Assembly: GCF_040436345.1 (NCBI RefSeq)
Contig: NC_133225.1
Location: 23,230,040-23,294,039, forward strand
Reading direction: 5' to 3'
DNA: 64,000 nucleotides
Source: Pagrus major
Lineage: Eukaryota > Chordata > Actinopteri > Spariformes > Sparidae
The notes beneath the pieces are model-generated. The model had not been told where the DNA came from. It was given only the letters and a program-made list of their open reading frames with translations, and ran no database searches. Below are positions 35,691 to 58,355 of this stretch, piece after piece (the stretch's first letter is position 1; each line of letters begins with the position of its first letter). The position numbers were made by a program, and so were the translations under genes.

Positions 35691-38600
35691 AAATGCAGTG
35701 CAGGAGAAGAATAAAGTTGCAGAAAATGGAAAATATTTTTGACATCTCATCAAAATCACTTCATAGGTAATGCTGATATATTGACTAAAGGGTAAAGTAT
35801 AAGAGCCTTAAATAGCCTTTAAAACCAGGAAAAGACAACACTTATGCCATATCACGATATGACAATATCAAAAATCTAAGACGATACGTAGTCTCATATC
35901 ACCATAACAATATATTGCCCAGCCCTAATATCACCCAGCTCAACTGACACATAAACATGCAGGTTGAGTTGAAGCCAACTCTTTGTACTGCTGTGTGGTT
36001 TTATCAAACATAAACAGTAACTGCAGCTGTAAGATAAATGTAGTGGTGGAGTTACAGTATAGCAGGAGTATAAAGTAGCATAAAATTGAAATACTCAAAG
36101 TGTGAGTACTAGTGTAAAGTTAAACTATTGTAATATAATGGCTAAAATATATTGTTTACAGTTTCCCTCCTTCCTTCAAGCTAGAAAAAGATACTATTTT
36201 GACATTTGAATGTAAATCTTAACAAACCAACATGATGTAACTATCTGCCCCAATAACATCAACCACTGAAATGACCTCATTGCCTGCTGAAACCTGATCC
36301 TCTTACAGGATTGTCCCTCCTCTTTACCTCCTCCCAGCAGAGTCACTTCCTCTTACCACTGCACTGTACTGGCAGCAGGCGTTGTGTCTGTTACGTGTGA
36401 GACGAGCCGTGTCCGCCTCTTGCTCTCTCCTCCCTCTTCTGTGTTTTTCTCTCCTGGAATGTACCGAGCAGCCCTGAAGGCCTCTGCAGTTGCAAGACAT
36501 TAAAGAAAGTACTGGAAAGAGTCCAAGAACAAAGGGAAGGTTTTCAGGCTGCGTCCAATCAGACTTAAGCTTGTCCAGCTCAGTCAGGGTTTACACAGCA
36601 GTGTCTGCCTGTTGTTTTGATGGCACAGTGTGATTATTTACAAGTAGAGAGAAAAGGGTTTGGGAGATAATGTGACTCAGCAAATGTTGGAACGAGCACA
36701 CACCCTTAACGGTTTTGAGGGTTTGTGTGACTCACTTGCCTCACGAATGCTGTAGCTGGCAGAGATGTAAAGTATAGTTTGATTTTAGGAAGAGGAGCCG
36801 CAAAGGTTCCAGTAAGAGGATGTCCGCTGTAAAGTCCCTCTCTGGTTAAAAAGTTGTTTTTCTTCTTGTTGCTGCGCTTGAATGTTTGAGCTTCACTGTG
36901 CACAATGGTTCATGTGCAGTTAGATACTACAAGGCTGTTTTCACATCTATATTGCTTAAAGTGTAATTTTTCTCTGTGCTCATTGAAAATCTGATTTTAA
37001 GAGGCCGGACTACGAGCATGATTTGTGACATCACTCTGAAAGACAATCCTGGTCCAATAGAGTGGTGTAGCAATGAGTCCTAAAACATGGAGATAAGTTA
37101 GGAATTGTTATCGCCTGAAGTTAGCTTTTTATTTCTTTGCCGATTGCATTCATGCTCAAAAATCATAAAAGTGGTGTTAGATTTGTGTAGATTATCTTGC
37201 TGAACAAAACACAAGTATCATAAACTTAGCGCATACTTTCTGCAATACTCTTAAATGGTCTCTATGAAACCATTTTTAGCTGTTTGAATGTATTAATCAC
37301 CTTTTTATCGGCCATATCACGGATTCTAACATGACATGAAAAATGTCTATACAAGCTTGTGGACGACTTGCTGAAGTTGTTTAACGCTGCTGGACTGCTG
37401 ATTTCTTTCCGCACCTCTAACAGAGCGCAGCAGTTGCTAACATAAGTTTAGAAATGGAGTCCGTTAACATGACCAGCTTCCAGCACATCACAGAAGTTAC
37501 ACAGAGCCCCTCGGCTGTTTGTCGAGGGAACCAGGTGTCATCCCTCCCACTCTCTATATTCAACAAGTGTGACGCAGAAACTTGAAGCCTCCAGTGCACA
37601 AACAGAGAATGTACTATACAGTGAAATAGGAGACCTCTTAGTTAAACACGTGAAATGGAAAATAATTGTAAATTAACATATTTTGGAATTTTTAATAAAG
37701 GAGAATAATGGATGCAATTCTAAGGATTATACTTTTTTCCCCTGCAAAAATGATGTCAGACACATTAAATGGTGCAAGTGATATTTAAAGGGGGGCTAGA
37801 GGAGAGGAGAGGTATTTCATTTGCTTATGCCAGCTTTTCCGTTCTAAGAACTTTCTGCTCTCTCAGTCTTGCGTGATGCTAAATTGAAAATATGTGGGTT
37901 ATGGATCATTCATGGAAACAAAAAAATAACAGCTATTTGAAGGACTCAAGCTAAACAATTAATTAAAAAAAGAATCAGCAGATTAATAAACAATGCAAAC
38001 AATTTTTATCTGCAGCCGTAACTGTCATAATGCTCCACTATAGGATGATAAAATCAAAGTACAACACAATGTAGGCTATCTCAATCTGTATTGTGATGAC
38101 TTTTACGTCATTTATCGTTGAATCTCAACAGAACATTTCCATGTCTGTGTTGTTAACCGGATGACTGCAATCCACAGAAAAAAGCAACTTCCCTTTCTTT
38201 TGTGAACGTGCAAGTGTCCCTCTGTGCACTACTGTGTCATTTTGCCTTGAGGTTTTCGCACAATGTCACAACAAAGGCTGATTACCGCAGTCTCTAAAAA
38301 AACAAGTTGTAGCTGTTACAACATGTCCTAAACCTCCTCACTTCCTAGTTTCTAAAGAGTAGTGCAAGATTTATTGCACGTAAACACTTACCTATGTGTT
38401 CCTCAGAATTTAAATCGTGACACAAACTCTACAGCCCAGCCTTCATGGAAATGACTCAACATTTCAACTGTGTGCGAGTAACTAATAACAGATTGCAGTT
38501 GGCACATTAGCCAATCTGAAAGGACTCAAAGAAATTTAAAAAACATGATTTATTTCAGAACACTTGTTGTACACGGTTATGCAATGAGAGCAAAGTGAGA

Positions 38601-39133
38601 GAAAAAAAGCATGCAAAAGGTTTTCAAGGGCACAACAGGAACAAAGTTGGAACAAAACAAAAGCTGTTGCAAAATCCCTGGCAGCTCTTTCTGTGTTAAA
38701 GGAGTTATACTGAATATTGGATTGATTTCAGTGGCCTCTTCCTAACTGGAGGCTGCTTCCTTCTAGGAACTTTACACTGAGAAGGTTTCTTAGAAAAGGT
38801 GTAATAAGCGCCTGGGGGCACTGTGACCTTCATACTTGAGAAAAGTATGCAACTAAATCTAACTGTGTAAGACGGCAGGCTGCTTCTCACACACTTATCA
38901 TCTCGGTCTTTGACAGTTTTACGTGGACATGCCAGACGTGCATTTCATGAATACATTTGCAGAAGAATGCTTATTCACGTGCACAGATGCATATAGCCTG
39001 TAGTACCATACTGTTTGTAAAAGATAGTACAGGAATGTTTTTGAAAGAAATCCTGCTGGTTAGGCTGTTTCAACATAAGGCCTGATCCATGGAGTCAATA
39101 TAAGGGGTGGACAAAATCTACCAGCCCAAGAAA

Positions 39134-39330
39134 ATATGTCGCAGCTCTACATTAAAGCTTTATAATATTTACACTGAGTGACAAATTCAAACCCAAGACT
39201 AAATATTTTTATGGCTGCACTGTTGCATCAAACAGAGATGTTGCTGTTGTCTTGTGCATGAGTTTGTACACATTTTCTCAAAATTCTGCTTGACTATGTG
39301 GGTTTCAGGAAAATGTGAGACCAGGGAATA
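39134..39330. repeat. Local duplication, copy A1
   Basis: Shares TATGTCGCAGCTCTACATTA, ATTCAAACCCAAGACTAAAT, GGCTGCACTG and GTTGTCTTGTGCATGA, in the same order and spacing, with 42931-43080. It is outside the recognised dispersed families. Confidence 0.75.
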
Positions 39331-40753
39331 GGTTGTATGAATTTGAACAATGTTTGACTGCACAGCATGCATTTCTGCTGACTGGCCCACTGTTGGGTTA
39401 GTGAGTTGCTGAAACATGCAGCTGTAATGGAAAGTTATACATTAACTTCATGAGAACTTATATCAAACACAGGGAAGTGACGCAGATGCATACATCCTTT
39501 GAGAAAGATAGCAATAATCTACAGCTTTATCTTCATACACCAGCAGGATATCTTAGAAGACAAGCCTTGAACTGCAGTTCCGTCATGAACAACAACAGAG
39601 ACACACCTCTGTTATATGATATTTCAGACTGGAGTAACCTCTGCCCTTAAAGAGGACCCCTTTCCTGAGTGTCTCCCGATGAGAGCCATTCACATCAGAG
39701 ATGGGGATGTTACCACCTTATGATGGTCCACCCCTCTTCTTTTTGACCTGAAGTGACACAGAACCCACCCCCTGCACTTCGACGACGTGTGATCTTGTTT
39801 TCCTGCTAAACCTTCAACTACACCGTGTGCTCCTGGCAAGGGATTGGCAGCCAGTGGCTTGCGTAATGTTTGCTACCACTGGGCTTATGTTTGAGGGGCA
39901 GAAGGTGAAAGGAGGAGGAGAGGCAGGAAAGCCTCCGGTCACAAGACATTCGACTCCTGAAAACAAACCGTACACAGTTTTAACTTGAACACCCTTGATA
40001 AACAAATGAATGCTACACACAGCATGTCTGTGGACGAAGGATTATATACAGTGATAAATTACACTTAGACATACAGTTTAACAACAAAACACATGGCACA
40101 TAAAGCACTTACACTCCCTGGCATTGAAAGCAACGTGTGGTAAAATGCTTACCAGTCATTGTCAATTTCTATTATTAGTATCTTAATTAAGGGTATGCAT
40201 GTAAAAGAAAAATATATGAGATGTTGCTCTGTCAACATACCCTTGGCTTTAATCTATTAAAATACTGTATGAATTCGTCACGTCTGTGTCAATTTTGCTT
40301 TGGCATCTCACAATTAGCAGATGAGTTGAGACAGCAAACGTTTCTGCATCATCAGAGTTCTTGGATTCCCTTCATTATCACAACCATGAGACAACCACCT
40401 CCTCATCAGGCTCCAAAACGTGCCGTGTGCGTCCGCCTTCTCACATGTCGCAAAAGGTGAGGGGCTGCAACTAGCTATTGTGCTCAGCTCCCTTGTCAGT
40501 TACCGCACCTAAAATCCAAATTATTTCTGTGCATTATGATGAGAATTTTGTGTGTTTTGAGTGCATTTTCCATGTATGTAGCTACGTTATAAGTTTATTT
40601 TAACACAATATCTTTACTTTTACTCAAGTATGACTTTTGGGTACAAAAGAAAGGTTTCAAAATTGAAAACTTTTCTAAAGCAAAGATACTTTAAATCCAT
40701 CACAGTTAGTCTAATAAAAATCTAAATATTGGAGATTATTTCCTAGTTGTATC

Positions 40754-41198
40754 CAGTGGTGACGGTAACTAAGTGCATTTACTCAGATACTGAGGTACTT
40801 CCATTTTATGCTACTTTATATTTCACAACATTTCAGAAGGAAATGTTGTACTTTTTACTCCACTACATTTATCTGACAGTTGTAGTAACAGATTTCTTTT
40901 CTACCCAAAAGTCATACCTGAGTAAAAGTAAAGATATTGTGTTAAAATAATACTTTGGTAAAAGTGAATTGGTAAAAGTCATTGGATGAAAGTGTGTGCT
41001 TTTAATTGTCATTTTATACTGTTTTTCTCAGTCAGTGTACAACAAATCCACACTTTTATCATTTTAAATTTACTGGGCATGACACCAAACATCAATACCA
41101 GTCCAACTTTGGAGTTGGTGAGTAAAAAGTAAAGAACAAGTACCTAAAAGTTGTACTTAAGTACTTGAGCAAATGTACTTAGTTACATTCCATCACTG
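40754..41198. mobile_element. CAGTG-type MITE, 445 bp, both ends present
   Basis: Starts CAGTGGTGACGGTAACTAAG and ends CTTAGTTACATTCCATCACTG, which are inverted copies. The interior is a run of ACTCAAGTA/TACTTGAGT motifs. It has no coding capacity. Terminal CAGTG/CACTG resembles nonautonomous hAT-like elements; the flanks do not show a convincing 8-bp duplication. Confidence 0.7.
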
Positions 41199-42164
41199 GT
41201 ATACAATGTATACACACAAGCATATACAAGTATACTTTTGATACTGAGTAAATACATATATGCAATGTGCGTACATTTTATATCAGATACTTTAAGACTT
41301 GTACTCAAGTAGTATTCATATTGGGTGACTTACCCTTTCACCAAAGTAATTGTTTAACATGACTTTTTTACTTTCATTCAAGGATGGCTTTTGGGTCCTT
41401 TTAACAAGACAGATTCTGTGGTATGTAGTTGTTGTTTCAAACTTGTCCTTATATATTAATGTACTTAGTTACACTCTTTCACTGTTTTTTTTATATAGAT
41501 TAAATGACCCAATAGTATATAAAAAAGTAAAGTAATCACAGTAATCACCCAAAACATCCCAGTATTACAAAATAACACTGACTTTTAACACTGAGTACTT
41601 TTAGTTTTTGATACTGAAAGTAAAATTTTTGATGAATACTTTTTAACTCGTACTTTTGTAAAATGTTGATTGCAGGACTTTTACTTGTAGCAAAGTCTTT
41701 TTCTCCTTTGATACATTTACTGTGTTTGTAAAAAAGAGCCAACATCTGAAACTTTCCTCTAGATTGCATGTGTGTTTCACTGTGTTTGTATGGCCTATGA
41801 TACTGTGATACTGAAATGCCCTAACAGCTGAGGTCATGTCATTGCTCCAGTATGAGTAGTTAACTGCGTGCAGTGACTCAGACAGGGGATTTCTTTGAAC
41901 ACCCATCTGGCCATGGCCATTCATTACTGGTTGTGACTCTGACGTTTATGGCATTATAGATGCAAATTTTTCCATTTCTGAGCCACACAAACAGGGAGAA
42001 GGGTGGTGCGTGTGCGCTTGCACTTATTGTTTATGTACAACATAGCACAAAGCTGACAAATTACTCTTTCATGTTCAATCTCCTCCCTATAATGTGGCGT
42101 TGACGTCCAGTGACAGCAGCAGAAGCAGTTAGCCTATTATCATGATTTCACCTCTGTCACAGTG

Positions 42165-42270
42165 TAAACTGGTGGATCTGGTCTGTCTACATGTTGCACT
42201 GGTCCCATCCCTCTCCACCTCCATTGAGATCCTCATCTCTGTCATCAAAACAGCCAAAGGTGCTGATTGT
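42165..42270. repeat. Local duplication, copy B1
   Basis: An 85-90 bp block (AACTGGTGGATCTGGTCTGT..., CCACCTCCATTGAGATCCTC, ATCAAAACAGCC) is repeated at 43143-43240 with about ten differences. Stops differ between copies, so a shared coding function is not supported. Confidence 0.75.
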
Positions 42271-42930
42271 CATGCTGATGCTGATTGGGGTTACATTTAC
42301 AAGTTTTTTAAGTAGCTTTAAGGTTGGAAAAAATCATCTTACAGACCTTCTGACAGTATCACACACACCAGTGAGGGAACATAACAAAGTACATTTACTT
42401 TGGTATACTTGAGTATACTCAAGTAATTAGTAATACTTAAAGGTGCACTATGTAGTTTGGGGGAATGCAGTTTATTTAGAAGAGAAAGATCTTCATTGGC
42501 TTTTAAGCCTAAACAAACTAATAAACAAACTCTTTTTGTTTTCATGACTGAATAAACTGAATAAACGAACCAACCTCACAATTTCATACTGTTTTACTTT
42601 GTTTACACGTGGCGGACCCTGCCACGTTTCTAGCTTCGAACAGTGTTCTGGGACGTTATTTTCCTCTGAGAACAGCTTGTTTATTCAGTTCAGAAAAAAT
42701 AAATATTTCTGAGTTTGTATTATTACCTCATTAATATTGTAAATATTAATATTCTGACTTTGAATTTCTTCTCCAAAACGACAGCATGACCCTTTAAATA
42801 TATTTATTACCAGATACTTAATCTCAAGTCCTATTAGCATGGGTCACCTTAAGTATTAATTTAACACAATATCTTTACTTTTACTCAAGTATGACTTCTG
42901 GGTACTTTGCACACTGCGCATATTCATTCT

Positions 42931-43080
42931 GTATGTCGCAGCTCTACATTAAAGTTACATAATATTTTTACATATAAAAATTCAAACCCAAGACTAAATA
43001 TCACTGTGGCTGCACTGCTGCATCAAACATAAATATTGCAGTTGTCTTGTGCATGATTTCATACACATTTTAGCCTGACA
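42931..43080. repeat. Local duplication, copy A2
   Basis: Counterpart of 39134-39330, in the same orientation and with several long exact matches. It directly precedes copy B2. Confidence 0.75.
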
Positions 43081-43142
43081 TGTTTGAGACAAGAGAAACG
43101 TGTACTAAAAATAAAGTTGTGTGAATTTTACTGCACGGCATG

Positions 43143-43240
43143 GATTAAACTGGTGGATCTGGACTGTGTACATGCTGTACTGGTCCCATTCCTCTCCACC
43201 TCCATTGAGACCCTCATCTCTGTCATGAAAACAGCCGTGG
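43143..43240. repeat. Local duplication, copy B2
   Basis: Counterpart of 42165-42270. On the minus strand an open frame crosses it (43287-43105) and reads plausibly protein-like (FMKERNGEYVRIGTKK), but it has no splice signals or recognised family. The flank toward 43330 is CpG-rich. Confidence 0.65.
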
Positions 43241-43626
43241 GTCTTCTTTGTGCCGATGCGCACGTACTCGCCGTTTCGTTCCTTCATGAACGTGTGGCCC
43301 CCGAGTCAAAACAGAGCGCACCGGCCGCATACCATTTCGTGCGTTTTATCAATCTTGTTCCCTAAAATGTGTTCTGAATCTCACCTCAGACGACATTAAA
43401 CTAATTAAAAGACAAACCTCGTCAACGTATGTCTTTCTCTTTTTTTGGTCTCTTACACTACTTTTGGTAGCTGTTTACGCTTCTTACCTTGAAAAGTAGT
43501 GAAGTTGTGGCCGTGAAACGAAATGGGACCTAGCCGCCATATCCGTTTCTAGAAAACACATGATCCAACCAGTGTGTTGATGCAGTCCCGAGGAGGGAGG
43601 AGACAAGGAGGAGTCAGCGGGGAGAT

Positions 43627-43634
43627 TATAAAAG
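43627..43634 (+). promoter_or_regulatory. mknk2: MKNK2 TATA box
   Basis: TATAAAAG stands in a GC-rich context about 145 bp before the exon 1 donor. Transcription would be expected to start about 30 bp downstream, near 43657. Confidence 0.6.
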
Positions 43635-43656
43635 CATGTGCGCTGTTGCTGGTTAG

Positions 43657-43772
43657 CCACCTTCCACGCACTTTCTATCAGGCGTATCCCCCCCTACGAC
43701 CGTCCTCTGCGGCTTTCGAAGCAGTGGGTCAAACAACGACGCTAACACTGGAGCTGTAAAATTAACAACGGG
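43657..43772 (+). other. mknk2: MKNK2 noncoding exon 1
   Basis: The exon would run from the inferred start to the donor AACGG|GTGAGT at 43772/43773. It joins an acceptor ATTGTCCACAG at 44401, so exon 2 begins at 44402 and the ATG follows at 44569. The region downstream (43.78-44.05 kb) is CpG-rich. The 5' end is inferred from the TATA position. Confidence 0.55.
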
Positions 43773-44568
43773 GTGAGTGAAAACAAATTGCTTTGGATTT
43801 CATTTAAGTTGCTCCGTCTATTTTTTGTTGGCTGTTTCGAAATGGCGAATTTACCCATTTGGTCCGCACCCCTACAGCAATGTTGCATTTGTTGCTAACT
43901 GTGGCTAACATTTGACGTTACATTTAAATCTGTCATAACGGGCGGTCAGCGCGCGAGACCAGTGCTCGCTAGTTGACCGTTATGCCTCGCGAGCAGCGTG
44001 CTAATGTTAGCTAAGCTGTTAGCCTCCCTGCGGCTATTGTAGCGGCCGCTGACTGCTAAACTGAAAACATCAGGGCTTTTCTGACATATCGACTCATCCT
44101 AGCCCAGACTGCAGCATTGTTCTGAGTTTCTGTATGTGTTTATATTCTTACATTTGCTTACTTGAATGGCTCTAACTAGCTAAACGTGCGTGGTTGTTGC
44201 AGTTAGCTGTTGCTGTTGTTGCACTGCGTTTATTATTGTTGTTGTTGCCTCATGAACATGTGACGAATGGAAGCTAACGCAAATCTGCCACGGTCCGATA
44301 TTGTTCTGTTGGGCTTTCATTTAAACGCTGGTGATTGCACGTCGGCATCTCAGATTTTTATTCTGGCATTTATAGGTTGTGTTTTGTGTTATTGTCCACA
44401 GGGCTCCCGTTTAAAGCGCCGCAGCAAGCTCACCAGCCAGCACAGTGTGATCACTTGCACTCTCTCTGAAACGACTTTCTGTTTCGGAGAAGAAGCAAAT
44501 TGATTTCCCAAAACAAAACCACTGCCGCCGCCGCACACCCACCAAAAATCGCCCCAAATCGAAGCAAA

Positions 44569-53885
<9,317 letters not shown>

Positions 53886-56842
53886 ACTTTGTCAACCCTG
53901 ACCTCCGACCTTCCGTTAAGATTCAAGTCCAGATCTAAGACTGCCCCGAGACTCTCCCTCTCCAGACCTGGCCCTTCTCTCTGACTCTAGCTGGCCTCGG
54001 CTCCTCTGCCATTCAGGCTCTATTGCCTCGCTGTAACGGGTGATGCTCCTCGCAGCCCTTTTCTCTAAATGCCTTCTGCCCTTCTGCAGCACTTCTGAAG
54101 CACATCAGCCCAGGGCCTGCATATAGCAAACACACACACATGTGCATGTCAGGGTTTGGGAGGAGGGCCAGTTAATGATTTGGGAGAGGGGGGGGGAGAG
54201 GGAGAGGGAGAGGGGGAGAGAGAAAAGTATTTTCTAAGTTATGTTCTTTTGTTTCATAAAACTCAGTTTAGAAGAAATCAGAACACTTGTCTTCAAAACG
54301 AAGCTCAGACACCAAAGGACAACCTGTTGTGCTGCTCCCACGTTACAACTGGATCCACTGTGAATTAAGTTATCTGGAATGTTCTCTTTGCCTGTATGTA
54401 TATGCATGAATGGCCCATCTGCAGATACGTACAAGCTTATGCAATATGCCAAGATGAAGGCTGTTCCTGTCTCGAAGGGATTCAGTATAAGGGGTTGGAA
54501 GGGCTGTAAGCCAATGCTGTCCGTGCCTGGTGCGGTCCATTATTATGTGGCTGGGGACTTCAAAGATTGTTTTGTTTTTTTTTTGTTGTTTTTTTTTTTG
54601 GTCTCCATTTAAGAAATTCCTCAACACTGAGCCTCTTCTGTAAATGTCTGAGATAAAACTCGCACTCATCTAGCTTGGTGGCCATGCACTTACTGCTCCC
54701 AGAGCAACGAATGTTTGTCTGTACCCAGCCAGCCATTTCTTACTTACTGTTGCACCGACTCATACAGTCTATTATATGAGCATAGATGCTGAATTATCAG
54801 TGGCCACACCTTTCAGTGTTTATATGTGACCATCAGGCAAGTCTAATAGTATTATTTAAACTATTGCACTTGGGTTATGATGCAGGGCCAACCACAAAAT
54901 GACACTTCTGGGCTCGCTCCGAAGTTTATCTGATATGTTGGTACAAGCTAATTAAATGGCTTGGGTCGGTTACTTGTAAAGAATTCATGACATGTCCCCT
55001 CGCCACAGCTGGAACTTGTTTTTTTTTTTTTTCCCCCTCTGCAAATCGGTTTATGCATTACAATTTTGAATATTTTGGCAGTAATGGTTAGAGACCCAAC
55101 CAGGGGTTTGAAAAGCACATTTTGGCCAATGAGACCCAAGTGTCACTTATTGATTAAATACATTTATCTGGATCATCTTTTTTTTTTTTCTTCCAAGGGT
55201 TCACCATTGTCTTGTTTCTGATGAGACAGCCCTTTTGAAAATGATGACATTATAAAATAAGGGGCAGTTGAAAATTCTCAAAAAAGAAACATTTAAAAAA
55301 AAAAAAAGGAAAAACATTCCACAAAAAGAAAAACAAAAAAAAGTCTTCCACGGACGTGTAGCTGTATTAAGTTTACCTTATTTTTCATGTTTGAAAACTC
55401 CATGTCAATGTGCCACACTGATATTTTTTTTTCCTTTTTTATGGCTGTTAATAAGCTTTTATTTTCTTTATATGGCAATTTTCATGCAGGTGCTGTTCAG
55501 TTCAGGTGAAACACCGGATGTTTTCTTTTTCTTTTTTTTTTTTTTTTAGTTTTTTTTTATGTTTTCTGTTTTTAAAAGTTCAGAGTATGTGGTGTATAAT
55601 GAGGTGAGATGGAAAGAGTTTAGATGATCTGGAGCGTTCATGCCCAGCGAAGGCGAGTGTTTAAGTTTTATTTTTTTATGTGTAAGAGTTGGCAATAATC
55701 TTTTCTTTTTTTGTTCAGATTAAGTTCATTAAGCTCATTCTAAAACTGACAGGTAATGGACAGGTGATGAGGTCTCACGACACTGTAGCCATTTCACCAA
55801 AGAGGGTTCAAGTCACAATATTGAACATGTGATCCATCACCTAGCAGTGAGAAGTGCAGACTTCTGATTGTCCATGTCCTGTTGCCAGCACTGCAGCGAC
55901 GGTACTCTGGAAATGGCTCCCTTGGTGTCAAAGGACCCATTATGCTGATAATAGGACACTGTAATAGTTCTAAAATACCTTTCTACAGATGCATAGTTAT
56001 GGGGTTTTATGTCTTATAATAAGACTTACTTGAATTTGTGTATGCAGCTGTTCTCCATTTGGGAAACTACTTTGCTATCGGTAATCTCAAAGCATTACGC
56101 TGATGATCAAGGCAATCTTGGGGTTTTCAAAATTACCAATATCCTTCAGTATTCTGCCTTTTTCTCCCTTTTTTGAGCATCAGACAAGTTGGTCCCTACT
56201 TTTTCGATAGGGTTGGATACTCAGATACGCACAGACTTTGGCCATACTCTGTAATATCCTGAGCGGTATAATAAGAGTTTTCGTGGTCATGACCATTTCT
56301 ACTTTTTGTCAAATGGCAGTAGCTTTTTGGACTGCCTTTTATTGGGGGGGAAGGGGGACAAAATGATATCCTTAAGCCTCGCAATTTTTATATTGTAAGT
56401 CATTTTGAAGTAAGGAAGTGTTAAAACTCAGTCATTCATTCAAATGGACAGTCCCGTCATCAACCTCCCCACAATTTGAATGTAGCCCACAGGCAAAAGC
56501 ATTTACAATCCAGCAACATTGATCAAATGTTTTATAATAGTTTATTTCATGGACACGGTGTGGGGGTTAATTCTGTCTGTTGATACGGTCTTCAATCTTT
56601 TCTTTGGAGGGTTGACACCTGATTTTAACACTGTCTGAATCACCCCGAGCCCATTGTGTTCATGGGATGAAATCTGAAATAAATGCATCCTTTTTAAAGT
56701 ACAAAAAAATATTTTGATTTAAAATAAGCACTTTACTGTACCATGTGAATGATTGCAGTTCACTCAAGGCAACATTTATGACCGTTGCTACAGAATTTTG
56801 TATTGTTTTTCTAAAAAAAAAAATAAAAAAAATTGCAATAAA
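53886..56842 (+). terminator. mknk2: MKNK2 3' UTR and polyadenylation signals
   Basis: About 2.9 kb of noncoding sequence with many T-runs (for example 54587-54599, 55019-55032, 55534-55547) and A-rich runs. Candidate AATAAA signals are at 56678-56683, 56822-56827 and 56837-56842, the last followed by a T/G-rich stretch. A purine tract (GAGAGGGGGGGGGAGAGGGA...) lies at 54184-54225. Exact 3' end not provable here. Confidence 0.65.
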
Positions 56843-56879
56843 ATGCTTTGAACTACACATTCGTCTGTCTGGTTACTGT

Positions 56880-57460
56880 ATTGTTTTGTTTTTCTCGAAG
56901 CCTGAAGGTCTACAGTGAAAACGCCTGTTTTCTGCTCCCTCCTGTATCTCTAGTTTCATATTAACAGCCTTATCTGTTGGCCAAGGCTGAGGCAGTTCCA
57001 TCTGATCAGGGCTGTAAAGCCCTTTATCAGTAGCACTCCCTGATACCTGAGCTGACTGCGTCACATGGCTGTCCTTGGCTGTTGGTAAATATGAGCGCCG
57101 TTGTCTCCATACTCTGAAATGTGACAGTGGTTTAACCTTGCGTTAGTCACACCGAGAGCAACTGTGTTGATGGGAGGGGGCGCTCTTCACAGCACAGGCG
57201 GGCCTCGTCTGACCAGACTGATGCAACCTGCTGCAAGAGCTGCAGTTCTGCTGTGCCACCTCATGATGATCTGCCTACAAATACAAAATGACTTCTGCTG
57301 AATTTGCTGAATACCAGAGGATCATGTCAGCGCCGCTCCATATAAGGATTTGTCATCCTGTCGTTAAAATCAGATCTGAAATAATGTCTGAAGAACTGTC
57401 ACTGGTGTTTCCTCAAATAGATGAACATAAGCAGCAACTGTGTGTACTTGTTGACCTGTC
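56880..57460. other. Intergenic downstream of MKNK2
   Basis: No gene recognised. A short GC-richer stretch lies at 57165-57260. The small open frame at 57288-57542 runs into a dispersed repeat. Confidence 0.4.
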
Positions 57461-57464
57461 ACTT

Positions 57465-57620
57465 AGGCCTGCAATTATTGGTTATCACGTTTATTTTATC
57501 AATCAAAACATCATTCAGTCTATGAAAACAACAAATTGTTAAAAAAGAAAATGCACATCACAAGATTTGAAAGCCCATGACATCATGTTAGATTTGACCA
57601 ACAGTCCAAAACTCAACAAC
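57465..57620. repeat. Dispersed teleost MITE-like repeat fragment
   Basis: GGCCTGCAATTATTGGTTAT, then GCACATCACAAGATTTGAAA and GACCAACAGTCCAAAACTCA, in the order of the common fish repeat also seen at 19765-20040. A second fragment with the same phrases lies at 58370-58460. Confidence 0.55.
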
Positions 57621-57643
57621 AAACAAAATATTACATTTAAAGT

Positions 57644-58355
57644 CAGTGATGGAATGTAACTAAGAACATCTACTTGAGTACTCTACTCAAGTATAGCTTT
57701 GAGCTACTAACGTATTTAGATTTCTGCTACTCTATACTTCCACTTCACTACATTTTGAAGGCAAGTATTGTACTTTTTACTGTCGCGTTAAAAGACAAAC
57801 TAAGCCCTTGTGATCTGAAAAGTAACTCGTAACTAAAGCTCTCACATAAATGTAGTGTAGTGGAGTAGAATGTACAATATTTGCCTCTAGGATGCTGTTC
57901 CTAATAAAATGGAAATACTCAAGTAAGGACCTCGGATTTGTACTTTAGTTACATTCCAGCACTGGTACTAACTAGATACCAGTGTTGTTAAAAGTACCAA
58001 AAAGTCATACTTGAGTAAAAGTAAAGATACTGTGTTATATATTATTTTGGTAAAGATGAAAGTCCCCCACAAATAGTACTTGAGTAAAAGTCTTAAAGTA
58101 TCTGATGTTAAATGTACTGAAGTATCAAAAATACAAGTGAAAGTAGATAATACATATATATTCATGTATTCATTCTGTATAATATGGGTCGACCAATTAT
58201 TGGATCCCATCTTTTTCGTCTTATTTGATTGCTGATAATCTAAATTAATCTAAAAGTGTGCTACTTTGGCTCTGATGCAAGTAGCCTACCAATACCTCAA
58301 AACTGTATGTACGTACATTACTTGAGTAAATGTACTTAGTTACATTCCATCACTG
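57644..58355. mobile_element. Pair of CAGTG-type MITEs in tandem
   Basis: The first element runs from CAGTGATGGAATGTAACTAA (57644) to ACATTCCAGCACTG (57964). The second, less complete at its left end, starts near 57980 and ends CTTAGTTACATTCCATCACTG at 58355. Both are built of ACTCAAGTA-type motifs and have no coding capacity. Confidence 0.7.

Larger units (their letters stand above)
33946..43560. other. MOB3A-MKNK2 intergenic region, repeat-rich
   Basis: No coding exon that I can defend. It contains CAGTG-type MITEs (35045-35690, 40754-41198, with fragments around 36050-36125, 41200-41690, 42380-42430 and 42850-42910), locally duplicated blocks (39134-39330 with 42931-43080; 42165-42270 with 43143-43240), and a GC-richer stretch at 36300-36500 with CACTTCCTC Ets-like sites. 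The rest is AT-rich and featureless to me. Confidence 0.5.
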
